A stretch of DNA of 64,000 nucleotides from Hydrogenophaga flava NBRC 102514 (GCF_001571145.1 NZ_BCTF01000015.1:1-64000), one strand, 5' to 3'; positions 49,031-57,698 are shown, numbered from the stretch's first letter. Program-made: numbers and translations. Notes: generated from the sequence alone by a model not told the origin.

Positions 49031-50095
49031 ATGAAGAACAAGATCTCCCGCGTGGCCCTGGCCGCGCTGCTGCTGACCGTTGGCGCCGCCCATGCCCAGG
49101 ACAAGACCCTCCGCCTGATCACCTGGGCCGACTACGTGCCCAAGGACGTGATGGAACAGTTCACCAAGGAGACCGGCATCAAGGTCGAGGTGACGCTCTC
49201 GAACAACGAGGAAATGATTTCCAAGCTGCGCGCCACCGCCGGTGCCGGCTTCGACCTGGCCCAGCCCAGCCAGGACCGCATCGCCGGCCCGCAGGCCGAG
49301 TTCGGCATCTACAAGCCGATGGACCTGTCCAAGATCAAGTCCGAGCAGTTCATTCCCTCGATGCTCGAAGCCACCCGCCTGAACACCACCGTGGGCGGCA
49401 AGGTCTACGCCGTGCCGCACATCTGGGGCACCGACGGTCTGGTGGTGAACACCAAGACCTCCAAGGCAGCCGACTACACCGACCTGTGTGCGGCCGAGAA
49501 CGCCGGCAAGGTCAGCATGCGCCTGAAGCGCCCGACCCTGATCGCCTTTGCCTTCTCCATGGGCAAGAACCCGTTCGCGCTGTACAGCGACGCCAAGGCC
49601 TACGGCGCGCTGATGGACGACGTGGGCAAGGCACTGACCGAGTGCAAGAAGAACGTGAAGTTCTACTGGGACGGCAAGGACCAGCTGCTGGCCGGCATGC
49701 GCTCGGGCGAGCTGACCACGGCCATGATGTGGGACACCGGCGGCTGGGGCCTGAACAAGACCAACCCGGACATCAAGTTCGTCGCGCCCAAGTCCGGCGC
49801 GCTGGGCTGGGTCGACACCTTCGCCCTGCCGGCCAAGGGCAAGAACGACGAGGCCGCCTACGCCTGGATCAACTTCAACATGCGCCCCGAAATCGCCGCC
49901 AAGGTCGCCACGTCGGCCGGCAACTTCACCGCCGCCAAGGGTGGTGATGCCGGCATGGACCCGGTGCTCAAGAAGCAGTTCGCCGACAGCTTCCCCGAGG
50001 CCGCGCTGAAGAACATCAAGTGGTACCCGGCCGTGCCCGCCGGCATCGAGGACATCGAAGGCCGCGTGCTCGACCGCATCAAGGCCGCCAAGTAA
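49031..50095 (+). CDS. Polyamine-type ABC transporter substrate-binding protein
   Basis: A 354-residue periplasmic binding protein with signal peptide (VALAALLLTVGAAHAQD) resembling PotD/PotF (TLRLITWADYVPKDVMEQFTKETGIKVEVTLSNNEEMISKL). Four-gene order binding protein, ATPase, permease, permease matches a spermidine/putrescine importer; opines or other cations are alternatives. Ligand residues cannot be assigned by eye. Followed by the ATPase gene after 4 bases. A promoter candidate lies upstream at 48921-48949. Confidence 0.9.
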   Translation: MKNKISRVALAALLLTVGAAHAQDKTLRLITWADYVPKDVMEQFTKETGIKVEVTLSNNEEMISKLRATAGAGFDLAQPSQDRIAGPQAEFGIYKPMDLSKIKSEQFIPSMLEATRLNTTVGGKVYAVPHIWGTDGLVVNTKTSKAADYTDLCAAENAGKVSMRLKRPTLIAFAFSMGKNPFALYSDAKAYGALMDDVGKALTECKKNVKFYWDGKDQLLAGMRSGELTTAMMWDTGGWGLNKTNPDIKFVAPKSGALGWVDTFALPAKGKNDEAAYAWINFNMRPEIAAKVATSAGNFTAAKGGDAGMDPVLKKQFADSFPEAALKNIKWYPAVPAGIEDIEGRVLDRIKAAK

Positions 50096-50099
50096 GCCG

Positions 50100-51236
50100 A
50101 TGACCATCGCCCCCGCCGTGACCGCTGCCAGCGCAGCGGACCGCGCGGGCGCCTACGACCTGCAGATCCAGACCGTCCGCAAGCGCTATGGCGCGTTTGC
50201 GGCGGTCGACGATCTGAGCTTCGGCGTCCGTTCTGGTTCCTTCTTCTCCATCCTCGGGCCTTCGGGCTGTGGCAAGACCACACTGCTGCGCATGATCGCG
50301 GGCTTCATCGCGCCCGATGCCGGCGACATCGTGATCAAGGGCCAGTCCATGAATGGTGTGCCGCCCAACCGGCGGCCGGTGAACATGGTGTTCCAGCATC
50401 TGGCGCTGTTCCCGATGATGACCGTGGGCGAGAACATCGCCTACGGACTGGAGCGGCGGGGTGTGAAGGGTTCGACGGCGAAGGCCAAGGTCACCGACAT
50501 GCTGCGGCGCGTCGGCCTGCCGGGCAGCGAGGGCAAGCGCATCGACCAGCTCTCGGGCGGGCAGAAGCAGCGCGTGGCGATCGCGCGCTCGCTGGTGCTG
50601 GAGCCGGCGCTGCTGCTGCTGGACGAGCCGCTGGGCGCACTCGACCTGAAGCTGCGCGAGCACATGAAAGTCGAGTTGAAACAGCTGCAGGCCGAGGTGG
50701 GCACCACCTTCGTCTACATCACGCACGACCAGAGCGAAGCGCTGGTCATGTCCGACCAGGTCGCGGTGATGAACCACGGGCGCTTCGAGCAGCTCGGTTC
50801 GCCGCAAGACCTGTATTACCAGCCGCAGACCGCGTTCGTCGCCGGTTTTGTCGGCCACAACAACCGCATCGAAGGCCAGATCGAGACCCGCAACGGCGAC
50901 CAGGTGCTGCTGCGCACCGGCGCGGGCCTGGGCCTGTGGGCGCAGCGCGTCGGCGCGGTGGACCAGGGCCAGACGGCCAGCCTGTTCATCCGGCCCGAGG
51001 CTATCGAGATCGGGCGCAACCCGCGCGAGCTGCCGGCGGGCGAACCCGCCTGGGGCGCGACCGTGCAGGCGGTGCTGTTCGACGGTGGCAACTCCACCGT
51101 GCAGGTGCAGGAAGCGCGCACCGGCGCGCCGCTGCAGATCGCGCTGCCGCTGACCGGCCGCCTGGCCGACCTGCGGGCCGGCGAGACGGTTCATTTCTCG
51201 TACCAGCCAGCGCAGGCCTGGTGCTTCGCGGCCTGA
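50100..51236 (+). CDS. Polyamine-type ABC transporter ATPase (PotA-like)
   Basis: A 378-residue ATP-binding subunit: Walker A GPSGCGKTTLLRMIAG, signature LSGGQKQRVAIARSL, Walker B LLLLDEPLGALD and the switch His in VYITHDQSEALVMS. The C-terminal ~100 residues are a TOBE regulatory domain (VGHNNRIEGQI, LFIRPEAIEIG). It stands between the binding protein and first permease with gaps of 4 and 5 bases, so the operon is translationally tight. Confidence 0.93.
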   Translation: MTIAPAVTAASAADRAGAYDLQIQTVRKRYGAFAAVDDLSFGVRSGSFFSILGPSGCGKTTLLRMIAGFIAPDAGDIVIKGQSMNGVPPNRRPVNMVFQHLALFPMMTVGENIAYGLERRGVKGSTAKAKVTDMLRRVGLPGSEGKRIDQLSGGQKQRVAIARSLVLEPALLLLDEPLGALDLKLREHMKVELKQLQAEVGTTFVYITHDQSEALVMSDQVAVMNHGRFEQLGSPQDLYYQPQTAFVAGFVGHNNRIEGQIETRNGDQVLLRTGAGLGLWAQRVGAVDQGQTASLFIRPEAIEIGRNPRELPAGEPAWGATVQAVLFDGGNSTVQVQEARTGAPLQIALPLTGRLADLRAGETVHFSYQPAQAWCFAA

Positions 51237-51241
51237 GCGGC

Positions 51242-52111
51242 ATGGACGTCGCGACCCACCGCCGCTGGATGCTGCTTTTCCTGCTCGCGCCAGCGCTGCT
51301 GTGGCTGGGCGGGCTGGTGGTGCTGCCGCACGTCGAGCCGGCCCTGCTGTCGCTGCAGGCCCGCGTGGGGCCGGGCCAGTACGCGGCCAGCCTGGACCAG
51401 TACCGCACCTTCGTCGACGAGCCGCTGTACTGGAACACCTTCGTGCGCACGGCCGTGATGTCGGTGCTGGCGACGCTGTTCACGCTATTGCTCGCCTTTC
51501 CCGCCGCCTGGTACATCGCCAAGGTCGCCAAGGGGCGGCTGAAGATGGTGATGCTGGTGTTGTGCCTGCTGCCCTTCTGGGTCAGCGAGATGGTGCGCAC
51601 CCTGGGCTGGCTGATCCTGCTGCGCGAGACCGGCGTGGTCTCGGGCCTGCTGCAGGCGACCGGCCTTGCGAACCAGCCGGTCGAGCTGCTGTACCACGAC
51701 GCCACCATCCTGGTGGGCCTGGTCTACGCCTCGCTGCTGTTCATGGTGATCCCGCTGGTCAACAGTCTGGAGAGCCTGGACGACAGCCTGATCGAGGCGG
51801 CCTACGACCTCGGCGGCAGCATCGCCAACATCGTGCGCCGCATCGTCATCCCGCACGCCGCCCCGGGCATCGCCGCCGGCTCCATCGTGGTCTTCATGCT
51901 CTGCCTGGGCAACTACCTCACGCCCACGCTGCTGGGCGGCAAGGACTCGCTCTGGTTCACCGAGCAGATCTACACCCAGTTCATCACCCGCTTCAACTGG
52001 AACCAGGGCGCGGCCTTCGGCTTCCTGTTGCTGTTCCTCTCCAGCCTGCTGGTGTGGGCAGGACTCAAACTGACGGGGCAGCGTTTCGGCGCGGTCATGA
52101 AGGCGAGCTGA
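51242..52111 (+). CDS. ABC transporter permease (PotB-like)
   Basis: A 289-residue inner-membrane permease with about six transmembrane segments (LLFLLAPALLWLGGLVVLPH first). The EAA loop that contacts the ATPase reads as EAAYDLGGSIANIVRRIVIPHAAPGI. It matches PotB/PotH subunits. Its ATG is 5 bases after the ATPase stop, and the partner permease begins 1 base after this gene's stop. Confidence 0.92.
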   Translation: MDVATHRRWMLLFLLAPALLWLGGLVVLPHVEPALLSLQARVGPGQYAASLDQYRTFVDEPLYWNTFVRTAVMSVLATLFTLLLAFPAAWYIAKVAKGRLKMVMLVLCLLPFWVSEMVRTLGWLILLRETGVVSGLLQATGLANQPVELLYHDATILVGLVYASLLFMVIPLVNSLESLDDSLIEAAYDLGGSIANIVRRIVIPHAAPGIAAGSIVVFMLCLGNYLTPTLLGGKDSLWFTEQIYTQFITRFNWNQGAAFGFLLLFLSSLLVWAGLKLTGQRFGAVMKAS

Positions 52112-52112
52112 C

Positions 52113-52982
52113 ATGATTCCCAGCCTTCCAAGACCTGCTTCACAGCGCTACGGCCTCGCCGCTTTCGTCGGCGTGTTTTTTGTCTTCCTGTTCGTGCCGC
52201 TGGTGGTGGTGGCGGTGTTCGCGTTCAACAACGCCGACTACCCGACGCCGCCCTGGATGGGTTTCACGCTCGACTGGTTCTTCGCCGACAGCGACAGCCG
52301 CACCGGCCTGCTGCACGACGCCGAGCTGCTCAAGGCCATCGGCGTGAGCGCCTGGGTGGCGCTCTGGGTGACGGTCCTGTCGGTGGTGGTCGGCACCTGC
52401 AACGCCTTCCTGCTGGAACGCTTCGAGTTCCCGGGCAAGAGCGCGGTGGCGCTGCTGTCCATGGTGCCGCTGGTGATTCCGGGCGTGATCCTGGGCATCT
52501 CCATCCTCGCTTTCGCCAGCCGCATCGCCAACTTTGCCGACGCCACCTGGGGGCTCGAACTCGACTTCCTGCGTCCCGGCCTGCCGCTGGTGATCCTGGG
52601 CCAGTTCAGCTACATCGTCACTATCGCCACGCTGACCATCTCGGCCAGCCTGCGCCGCTTCGACCGCACGCTCGAAGAGGCTGCGCTCAACCTCGGCGCC
52701 AGCCGCGCGGCGGTGCTCTGGACCATCACGCTGCCCTACCTGCGGCCCAGCATGATCGGCGCCGCGGCCATGGCCTTCCTGATGTCGTTCGAGAACTTCA
52801 ACACCACGCTGATGCTGGTGGGCTCGGACGCGCCGCTGACGGTGCTGATGTACGGCCGCATGCGCGAGGGCGCGACGCCGGTGCTCAACGCCGTCAGCCT
52901 GTTCCTGATGGTGGCCTCGGCGCTGCTGGCGGTGCTGCTGATGTGGCGCAGCGCCCGCGCTCCGCGCCCCGAATCCGCCTGA
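52113..52982 (+). CDS. ABC transporter permease (PotC-like)
   Basis: A 289-residue permease with six predicted transmembrane helices; the EAA loop is EAALNLGASRAAVLWTITLPYLRPSMI. The N-terminal FVFLFVPLVVVAVFAFNNADYPTPPWMGFTLDWF matches PotC/PotI. With the PotB-like subunit it forms the pore. It is the last gene of the unit; direct repeats of TCACACA follow at 53011-53038. Confidence 0.92.
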   Translation: MIPSLPRPASQRYGLAAFVGVFFVFLFVPLVVVAVFAFNNADYPTPPWMGFTLDWFFADSDSRTGLLHDAELLKAIGVSAWVALWVTVLSVVVGTCNAFLLERFEFPGKSAVALLSMVPLVIPGVILGISILAFASRIANFADATWGLELDFLRPGLPLVILGQFSYIVTIATLTISASLRRFDRTLEEAALNLGASRAAVLWTITLPYLRPSMIGAAAMAFLMSFENFNTTLMLVGSDAPLTVLMYGRMREGATPVLNAVSLFLMVASALLAVLLMWRSARAPRPESA

Positions 52983-53093
52983 GGCGCGGCGGAGGCCGCA
53001 CCCGAGAGCCGTCACACAGACGGTCACACAATCACACAGCCCATTTAAGGTCGAGCTAATCCGGCGCCGTTTCAATGCCCTCACCAGCACGTG

Positions 53094-53107
53094 CTGGGAT
53101 GCTATTG
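53094..53107. promoter_or_regulatory. 14-bp palindrome upstream of the PepSY gene
   Basis: CCAGCACGTGCTGG is a perfect palindrome ending 15 bases before the ATG at 53123, just ahead of the AAGGA ribosome-binding site. It could be an operator or a small hairpin that affects initiation. Confidence 0.45.
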
Positions 53108-53122
53108 AAAAGGATGTTTCCG

Positions 53123-53380
53123 ATGAAATCGATTGCTGTCGCCGCCCTCATGGTCGCCGTCTCCGGTGTTGCTCTGGCCGGCCCCAAGTGCGAACAACCC
53201 AAGGAAAAGTGGATGCCCGAAGCCCAGTTCAAGAAGGGCCTGGAAGACAAGGGCTACCAGATCAAGACCTTCAAGGTCTCCAAGGGCGAGTGCTACGAGA
53301 TCTATGGCTTTGACAAGGCCGGCAAGAAGGTCGAGATCTACTTCGACCCCGTGACCGCCGCCGTGCTCGAAACCAAGTAA
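53123..53380 (+). CDS. Small exported PepSY-domain protein
   Basis: An 85-residue protein with a signal peptide (MKSIAVAALMVAVSGVALAGPK) and one PepSY-like unit (WMPEAQFKKGLEDKGYQIKTFKVSKGECYEIYGFDKAGKKVEIYFDPVTAAVLETK). Two cysteines in the mature part (Cys24, Cys52 approx.) may form a disulfide. A good AAGGA site precedes the ATG; an in-frame ATG at 53114 adds three residues. It is 13 bases before a cytochrome b561, a pairing common in redox-responsive operons. Confidence 0.88.
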   Translation: MKSIAVAALMVAVSGVALAGPKCEQPKEKWMPEAQFKKGLEDKGYQIKTFKVSKGECYEIYGFDKAGKKVEIYFDPVTAAVLETK

Positions 53381-53393
53381 TTCCATTGACGCG

Positions 53394-53933
53394 ATGAAGA
53401 CCCCTGCGCTCTCCGAGCCCAGCCGCCCGGTCTGGGACCTGTTTGTCCGTGTCTTTCACTGGACCCTGGTCAGCACCGTGCTGCTCAATCAGTTCGTGCT
53501 CGAGGAGGGCGAAACGCCCCACGAGTGGGCCGGCTATCTGGCCGCTGCACTCGTGGTCGCGCGGATCGTCTGGGGCTTCATCGGTTCGCGCCATGCGCGT
53601 TTCTCCGACTTTTTCCCGACGCCGTCCCGGCTGCTGCGGCATGTCCAGGCGATGCGTGCGGGCCACCCCGAACACCACTGGGGCCACAACCCGCTGGGTG
53701 CCCTGATGATGTTCCTGCTCATGGGCCTCGTGATCGCGCTTGGCATCACGGGTTGGATGCAGGGCACCGACGCTTACTTCGGTGAAGAGTGGCTGCAGGA
53801 GCTGCACGAGGTGCTGGCCCACGCGCTGCTGATCTCGGCCGGCCTGCACGCCGCCTCCGCCATCGTGATGGGGCGCATCGAGCGCACCCGCCTGGTCAAG
53901 GCGATGGTCACGGGCGTCAAAGAGCGCTACTGA
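53394..53933 (+). CDS. Cytochrome b561-type diheme membrane protein
   Basis: A 179-residue, four-helix cytochrome b of the B561/hydrogenase-type family. Candidate haem ligands are the His in VFHWTLVSTVLL, HEWAGYLAAALVVARIVWGF, HNPLGALMMFLL and LHEVLAHALLISAGLH. It starts with WDLFVRVFHWT, the usual signature. It would pass electrons to or from periplasmic partners; the PepSY protein is the likely one. The next gene, arfB, is 22 bases away. Confidence 0.9.
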   Translation: MKTPALSEPSRPVWDLFVRVFHWTLVSTVLLNQFVLEEGETPHEWAGYLAAALVVARIVWGFIGSRHARFSDFFPTPSRLLRHVQAMRAGHPEHHWGHNPLGALMMFLLMGLVIALGITGWMQGTDAYFGEEWLQELHEVLAHALLISAGLHAASAIVMGRIERTRLVKAMVTGVKERY

Positions 53934-53955
53934 GCGTGGCACACTGCGCCGCACC

Positions 53956-54357
53956 ATGCTGCGCATCGCTCCTTCCGAAGTGGAATTCACCGCCATCCGT
54001 GCCCAGGGTGCGGGCGGGCAGAACGTCAACAAGGTCTCCAACGCCGTGCACCTGCGCTTCGATGTGGCCGCGTCTTCGCTGCCCGAGGCGGTGAAAGCGC
54101 GGCTGCTCGCGCACGGCGACCAGCGCATCACCGAACAGGGCGTGATCGTCATCAAGGCCCAGACCAGCCGCAGCCTGGAACAGAACAAGGCCGACGCGCT
54201 GGCGCGGCTGCAGGCGCTGGTGAACGCCGCCGCCCACGTGCCCAAGGCGCGCAAGGCCACTCGGCCCACGCTGGCGTCGAAGCAGCGCCGCCTGGCCGGC
54301 AAGGCCAGCCGGGCGCAGATCAAGCAGGGGCGCGGTCGGGTGAGCGGTTCTGAGTGA
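53956..54357 (+). CDS. arfB: Alternative ribosome-rescue factor / peptidyl-tRNA hydrolase ArfB
   Basis: A 133-residue release-factor-like hydrolase that frees stalled ribosomes. The catalytic GGQ loop (AQGAGGQNVNKVSNAVHLRF) is complete, and the basic C-terminal tail (KARKATRPTLASKQRRLAGKASRAQIKQGRGR) inserts in the mRNA tunnel, as in E. coli ArfB (YaeJ, 140 residues). This plus the short length separates it from class I release factors. Confidence 0.95.
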   Translation: MLRIAPSEVEFTAIRAQGAGGQNVNKVSNAVHLRFDVAASSLPEAVKARLLAHGDQRITEQGVIVIKAQTSRSLEQNKADALARLQALVNAAAHVPKARKATRPTLASKQRRLAGKASRAQIKQGRGRVSGSE

Positions 54358-54363
54358 ATCGGC

Positions 54364-54410
54364 GCGCTTAAGGTCTTTTTAGGATGTTCTTAAGCGCTAT
54401 TTAGCAGCGC
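54364..54410. promoter_or_regulatory. Overlapping inverted repeats upstream of the hemerythrin-like gene
   Basis: GCGCTTAAG (54364-54372) pairs with CTTAAGCGC (54389-54397), a perfect 9-bp repeat with a 16-base spacer. The right arm's GCGCT (54394-54398) can instead pair with AGCGC (54406-54410). The two stems exclude each other. This AT-rich block sits 102-148 bases before the ATG. Confidence 0.5.
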
Positions 54411-54511
54411 GTCCGGGCACGGATTTTTAGACTTTCTTCCCATGGCAGGCAACGCATGGGGCGCTGTCGCCAGGCAGCAAAAGCGGACCCGGTCCGCACA
54501 AGGAAGTCATC

Positions 54512-55255
54512 ATGAAATTCACCCAACAGGAAATGAAACAGCTGGCCGAAGCCAGCCAGGCCGCCGGTCGCGAGGACCTGTACGCCGGCATCCACAAGGC
54601 GCTGCGCGCCGTCATGGCCGAGTGCCTGCTGGCGGTCGGTCGCGCCGACCCGACCGACCCGCAGGACGTGACCGACGCCGGGGCCCGCGTCTGCGCGCTG
54701 ATGGACCTGTGCGTGTCCCACGTGCACCACGAGAACAACTTCGTGCACCCCGCCATCGAGGCGCGCACGGCGGGCCTCAGCGCCGACGTGGCGCAGGAGC
54801 ACCTGGACCACCTGCAGCACATCGCCCACCTGCGGGCAGCGGCGCAGCGCCTGGACACGCTGGACGCCGCGCAACGGTCAGGTGCCCTGCACACGCTGTA
54901 CCTCGACCTCTCGCTGTTCGTGGCCGAGAACCTGCGGCACATGCATGTGGAAGAAACCGAACACAACGCAGCCCTGTGGTGCGCCTACACCGACGACGAG
55001 CTGCGCGCGATCCACGGCGCGCTGGTGGCGACCATCCCGCCGGGCGAGATGATGCAGGTGATGCGCTGGATGCTGCCGCAGATGAACGCGCCCGAGCGGC
55101 TGTCGGTGCTGGGCGGCATGCGCCAGGAAGCGCCGGAGCCGGTGTTCCGCGCGGTGCTCGATGTCGTGCAGCCGCACCTGTCGCCGCGCGACTGGGCCAA
55201 GCTGAGCGCCGGGCTGGGCCTGCCGGCGGTGCCGGGGCTGGTGGAAGCGGTGTGA
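54512..55255 (+). CDS. Hemerythrin-like domain protein
   Basis: A 247-residue helical protein. Hemerythrin-like diiron ligands are suggested by the spaced histidines and acids (LMDLCVSHVHHENNFVHPAIEAR, HLDHLQHIAHL, NLRHMHVEETEHNAALW), so a four-helix bundle with bound iron, or O2/NO sensing, is plausible. The C-terminal ~90 residues (PPGEMMQVMRWMLPQMNAPERLSVLGGM...) are an additional helical region. A ribosome-binding site (aaggaag) precedes the ATG. It is convergent with the PNPOx-GAF gene, 15 bases apart. Confidence 0.8.
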   Translation: MKFTQQEMKQLAEASQAAGREDLYAGIHKALRAVMAECLLAVGRADPTDPQDVTDAGARVCALMDLCVSHVHHENNFVHPAIEARTAGLSADVAQEHLDHLQHIAHLRAAAQRLDTLDAAQRSGALHTLYLDLSLFVAENLRHMHVEETEHNAALWCAYTDDELRAIHGALVATIPPGEMMQVMRWMLPQMNAPERLSVLGGMRQEAPEPVFRAVLDVVQPHLSPRDWAKLSAGLGLPAVPGLVEAV

Positions 55256-55270
55256 GAGAGCGGTCGACCT

Positions 55271-56626
55271 TCAGGCCTGCACGGTCTGGAGGTGGACCGC
55301 GGCCCCCACCTGCAGGCGGAAGCGCCCGCGGCCGGTCTTCTCGATGCGCAGCGCCGGGCACTGCTCCTGCAGGCGGCGCGCGAGCAGCAGCAGCCGCGCT
55401 TCCAGGTTGTCCGCCACGTCGGGCAGGCCCAGCTCGGGGTCGAGCCGCAGTTCGCGGTTGCAGAACTCCTGGCGGCCGTCGCGGCGGTGCACCTGCAGCA
55501 GCTTCCAGAGGATGGCGCCGGCCACGCCCTTGATGAGGTACGCGTTGTTGATGAAGACGCTGTGGTTGGCCGGGTAGTAGCGCACCTGCAGGTCCGGTCC
55601 CCGCGGCGGCGCCACGGCCGGCTCGGGGGCGACACCCTCGGTGTGTTCGCCCGCCTCCGGCATTTCCTGCAGCCGGTCGATGGCCGCGGCCAGCTGGCCC
55701 GCCAGCGTGACCAGCAGGTCCTCGTCCTCGAAGTTGAAGCGCAGGTCCTGCGGGCTTTCGACGAACAACACACCCAGCACCCGGTCGCCCGAGCGCAGCG
55801 GCACCGCCAGCTGGCTGTGCGGCTCGGGCAGCCCGGGGTAGGGGATCTCGGTCATGTCCTCCGGCGCCAGGCCCCGGTCTTGGAGGCCGCTGCGCACCGC
55901 CTGGCTGTAGAGGTAGGCGCTGGTCATGTGCGTGATGCGCACCGGCGTGCCTTCACGGGCGGCCACGCCGATGACGCCATCGCCCAGCGCGATCTCCGAT
56001 CCCACGCCCGAGGTGGCGTAGCCGCGGCTGGCCACGGTGTAGAGGCGCAGCGTGGCGGGGTCGGCGATCAGCACCATCGCGTGGGCGATGTCCATGTCGT
56101 GTTCGAGCGTCCGCAGCGTGGCCTCCAGCGCATCGTCTAGCGTGGTGGCGCGGGCCAGCCGCTCGCTGCCGCGGCGCAGCGCGCCCAGCAGGCTGCAGCG
56201 CGGCGCGTCGCCAGGCAGCGGCTCGCCGGCCACCCGCTCGATGTCGAGCACCTCGTAGATGTCGGAGCCGCGCAGCACGAAGACGCTGGCCATGCCGCTG
56301 TGCGAGGCGATGCCCGCCAGCTGCGCCTTCATGCTCTCGAACACCGGGCCACCGGTTTCGGTGCGCAGGTAGCGCAGGTGCAGCCGGTAGAACTGCGCCG
56401 TCACCGGGTGCAGCAGCAGCACGGTGGCGCGCGGGTGCTCCAGGATGTTGCGGCGCGTCTTGTTGAAGAACTGGAACGACAGCGCCACATGCCGCTCGTC
56501 CACATGGAACACCTGCGAGATGTAGGCCACGTTGGGCGTGCCGTCGGCCGCCGTGGTGGCCATGATGGCCGGGATGGCCCCTTCGAAACAGGGCCGCACC
56601 TCGCCCAGCGTGACCGTACCGTTCAT
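55271..56626 (-). CDS. PNPOx-like / GAF / winged-helix fusion protein
   Basis: A 451-residue three-part protein: an N-terminal FMN-binding split-barrel like pyridoxamine phosphate oxidases (EGAIPAIMATTAADGTPNVAYISQVFHVDERHVALSFQFFNKTRRN, residues 10-140); a GAF domain (about 160-325, IGVAAREGTPVRITHM...LAVPLRSGDRVLGVLFVES); and a C-terminal ~95-residue segment that looks like a winged helix (VFINNAYLIKGVAGAILWKLL ... GRGRFRLQ). It might be a flavin- or redox-sensing regulator. Its ATG overlaps the stop of the next PNPOx gene by ATGA. Domain order and boundaries are by eye. Confidence 0.75.
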   Translation of the reverse strand: MNGTVTLGEVRPCFEGAIPAIMATTAADGTPNVAYISQVFHVDERHVALSFQFFNKTRRNILEHPRATVLLLHPVTAQFYRLHLRYLRTETGGPVFESMKAQLAGIASHSGMASVFVLRGSDIYEVLDIERVAGEPLPGDAPRCSLLGALRRGSERLARATTLDDALEATLRTLEHDMDIAHAMVLIADPATLRLYTVASRGYATSGVGSEIALGDGVIGVAAREGTPVRITHMTSAYLYSQAVRSGLQDRGLAPEDMTEIPYPGLPEPHSQLAVPLRSGDRVLGVLFVESPQDLRFNFEDEDLLVTLAGQLAAAIDRLQEMPEAGEHTEGVAPEPAVAPPRGPDLQVRYYPANHSVFINNAYLIKGVAGAILWKLLQVHRRDGRQEFCNRELRLDPELGLPDVADNLEARLLLLARRLQEQCPALRIEKTGRGRFRLQVGAAVHLQTVQA

Positions 56627-57123
56627 GCCGGCCCTCCCAGCGGCTGGCCCGCCCGGGGACCGGGGGTCTGGTCGAAGGCCTGCTCGTGCGCGAAGGTGAC
56701 GGCGCTCAGGTCGTCCAGCCGGTAAGCCAGCATGGCGGCGGCGAAGTCGGGGGCGAAGCCGATGCGGCCCAGCTCGCCCTGCATGGCCAGCAGATAGCGC
56801 TGCAGCGCGGGCACATCGTCGGGCGTGACCTCGCGCAGGCGCGCACTGTTCGATTTGAGCTGCACCGTGCGGTGGCTGTGGGGCTCGCTGAACACCACCG
56901 CGACGCGGCCGGTGCGCGCCACATCGCGCAGCAGCTGCGCCGACTGCGCGCGGTTGAGGAACACCGTGACCTGTTCGCCCTGCGGCCCCACCTGGCTGCC
57001 CACCGCGCGCATCAGGCTGGGTGTCAGGTCCGGACCGCAGGAACTCACGATGACCGACACGCCGCGCGCCATCATGGCCAGCAGTTCCAGTGGCAGCAGC
57101 GGGGGAGTGCCTGGGGTTTCCAA
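56623..57123 (-). CDS. Pyridoxamine 5'-phosphate oxidase-related FMN-binding protein
   Basis: A 166-residue split-barrel flavoprotein-like protein (LLPLELLAMMARGVSVIVSSCGPDLTPSLMRAVGSQVGPQGEQVTVFLNRAQSAQLLRDVARTGRVAVVFSEPHSHRTVQLKS). The start is a TTG at 57123, chosen because residues before the first ATG (57075) belong to the fold; an ATG start would truncate it. It ends in a run of helix and overlaps the fusion gene's start by four bases, so the two probably act together. Confidence 0.7.
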   Translation of the reverse strand: METPGTPPLLPLELLAMMARGVSVIVSSCGPDLTPSLMRAVGSQVGPQGEQVTVFLNRAQSAQLLRDVARTGRVAVVFSEPHSHRTVQLKSNSARLREVTPDDVPALQRYLLAMQGELGRIGFAPDFAAAMLAYRLDDLSAVTFAHEQAFDQTPGPRAGQPLGGPA

Positions 57124-57209
57124 GTGGGCAGCGCCTGTGTCGGGAAAACCGTGGGTAGGAGCCGCTGATGATAGTGAGCCGCCCGTGCGCGGCCAAGTCC
57201 GGGCCGTGT

Positions 57210-57692
57210 TCAGCGCGCCTGGAACACGGACAGGTCGGTGTGCACCGTCTCCAGGGCGAAGCGCTGCCCCGCCAGGTGGTCCTCGATGCAGCGCAGCACC
57301 AGCGGGCTGCGGTGGCGGTCCGTGCTGGCGCGCACCTCGTCGGGCGTCATCCACAGGGTGCGCACGATGCCGGTGTCGAGCGTGCGGTGGGCATCGAAGT
57401 CGCCCAGCTCGCCGCAGTAGGCGAAGCGCAGGTAGGTGATGTCCTCACCCGTGCGCTCGCGCTGGAAGCGCGAGAGATAGATGCCCACCAGCGCGGTCGG
57501 CCGGAAGGCGAAGGCCGTCTCTTCCAATGCCTCGCGCGCCACGCCCTGTTCGGGGCTCTCGCCCGGGTCCAGGTGCCCGGCCGGGTTGTTCAGGCGCAGA
57601 CCCTCGGGCGTCTCTTCCTCCACCAGCAGGTAGCGGCCCTCGCGCTCGATGATCGCGGCCACGGTGACACTGGGTTTCCATCGGGTATTCAT
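57210..57692 (-). CDS. NudJ-like Nudix hydrolase
   Basis: A 160-residue Nudix phosphohydrolase. The Nudix box is GHLDPGESPEQGVAREALEETAF (about residues 41-63, Gx5Ex7REUxEExGU pattern, with Ala in place of the last Gly). NNPAGHL before it and RSPLVLRCIEDHLAGQRFALETV near the end strongly resemble E. coli NudJ, which dephosphorylates HMP-PP and nucleoside phosphates. Start is the ATG at 57692 behind a GATAAT box; the longer frame would add unrelated sequence. Confidence 0.9.
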   Translation of the reverse strand: MNTRWKPSVTVAAIIEREGRYLLVEEETPEGLRLNNPAGHLDPGESPEQGVAREALEETAFAFRPTALVGIYLSRFQRERTGEDITYLRFAYCGELGDFDAHRTLDTGIVRTLWMTPDEVRASTDRHRSPLVLRCIEDHLAGQRFALETVHTDLSVFQAR

Positions 57693-57698
57693 GGCGCC

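Noticed and set aside
53011-53038. Possible CRISPR-like repeats (TCACACA x3)
   Set aside because: Units are only 7 bases, unevenly spaced and without spacer-sized gaps.
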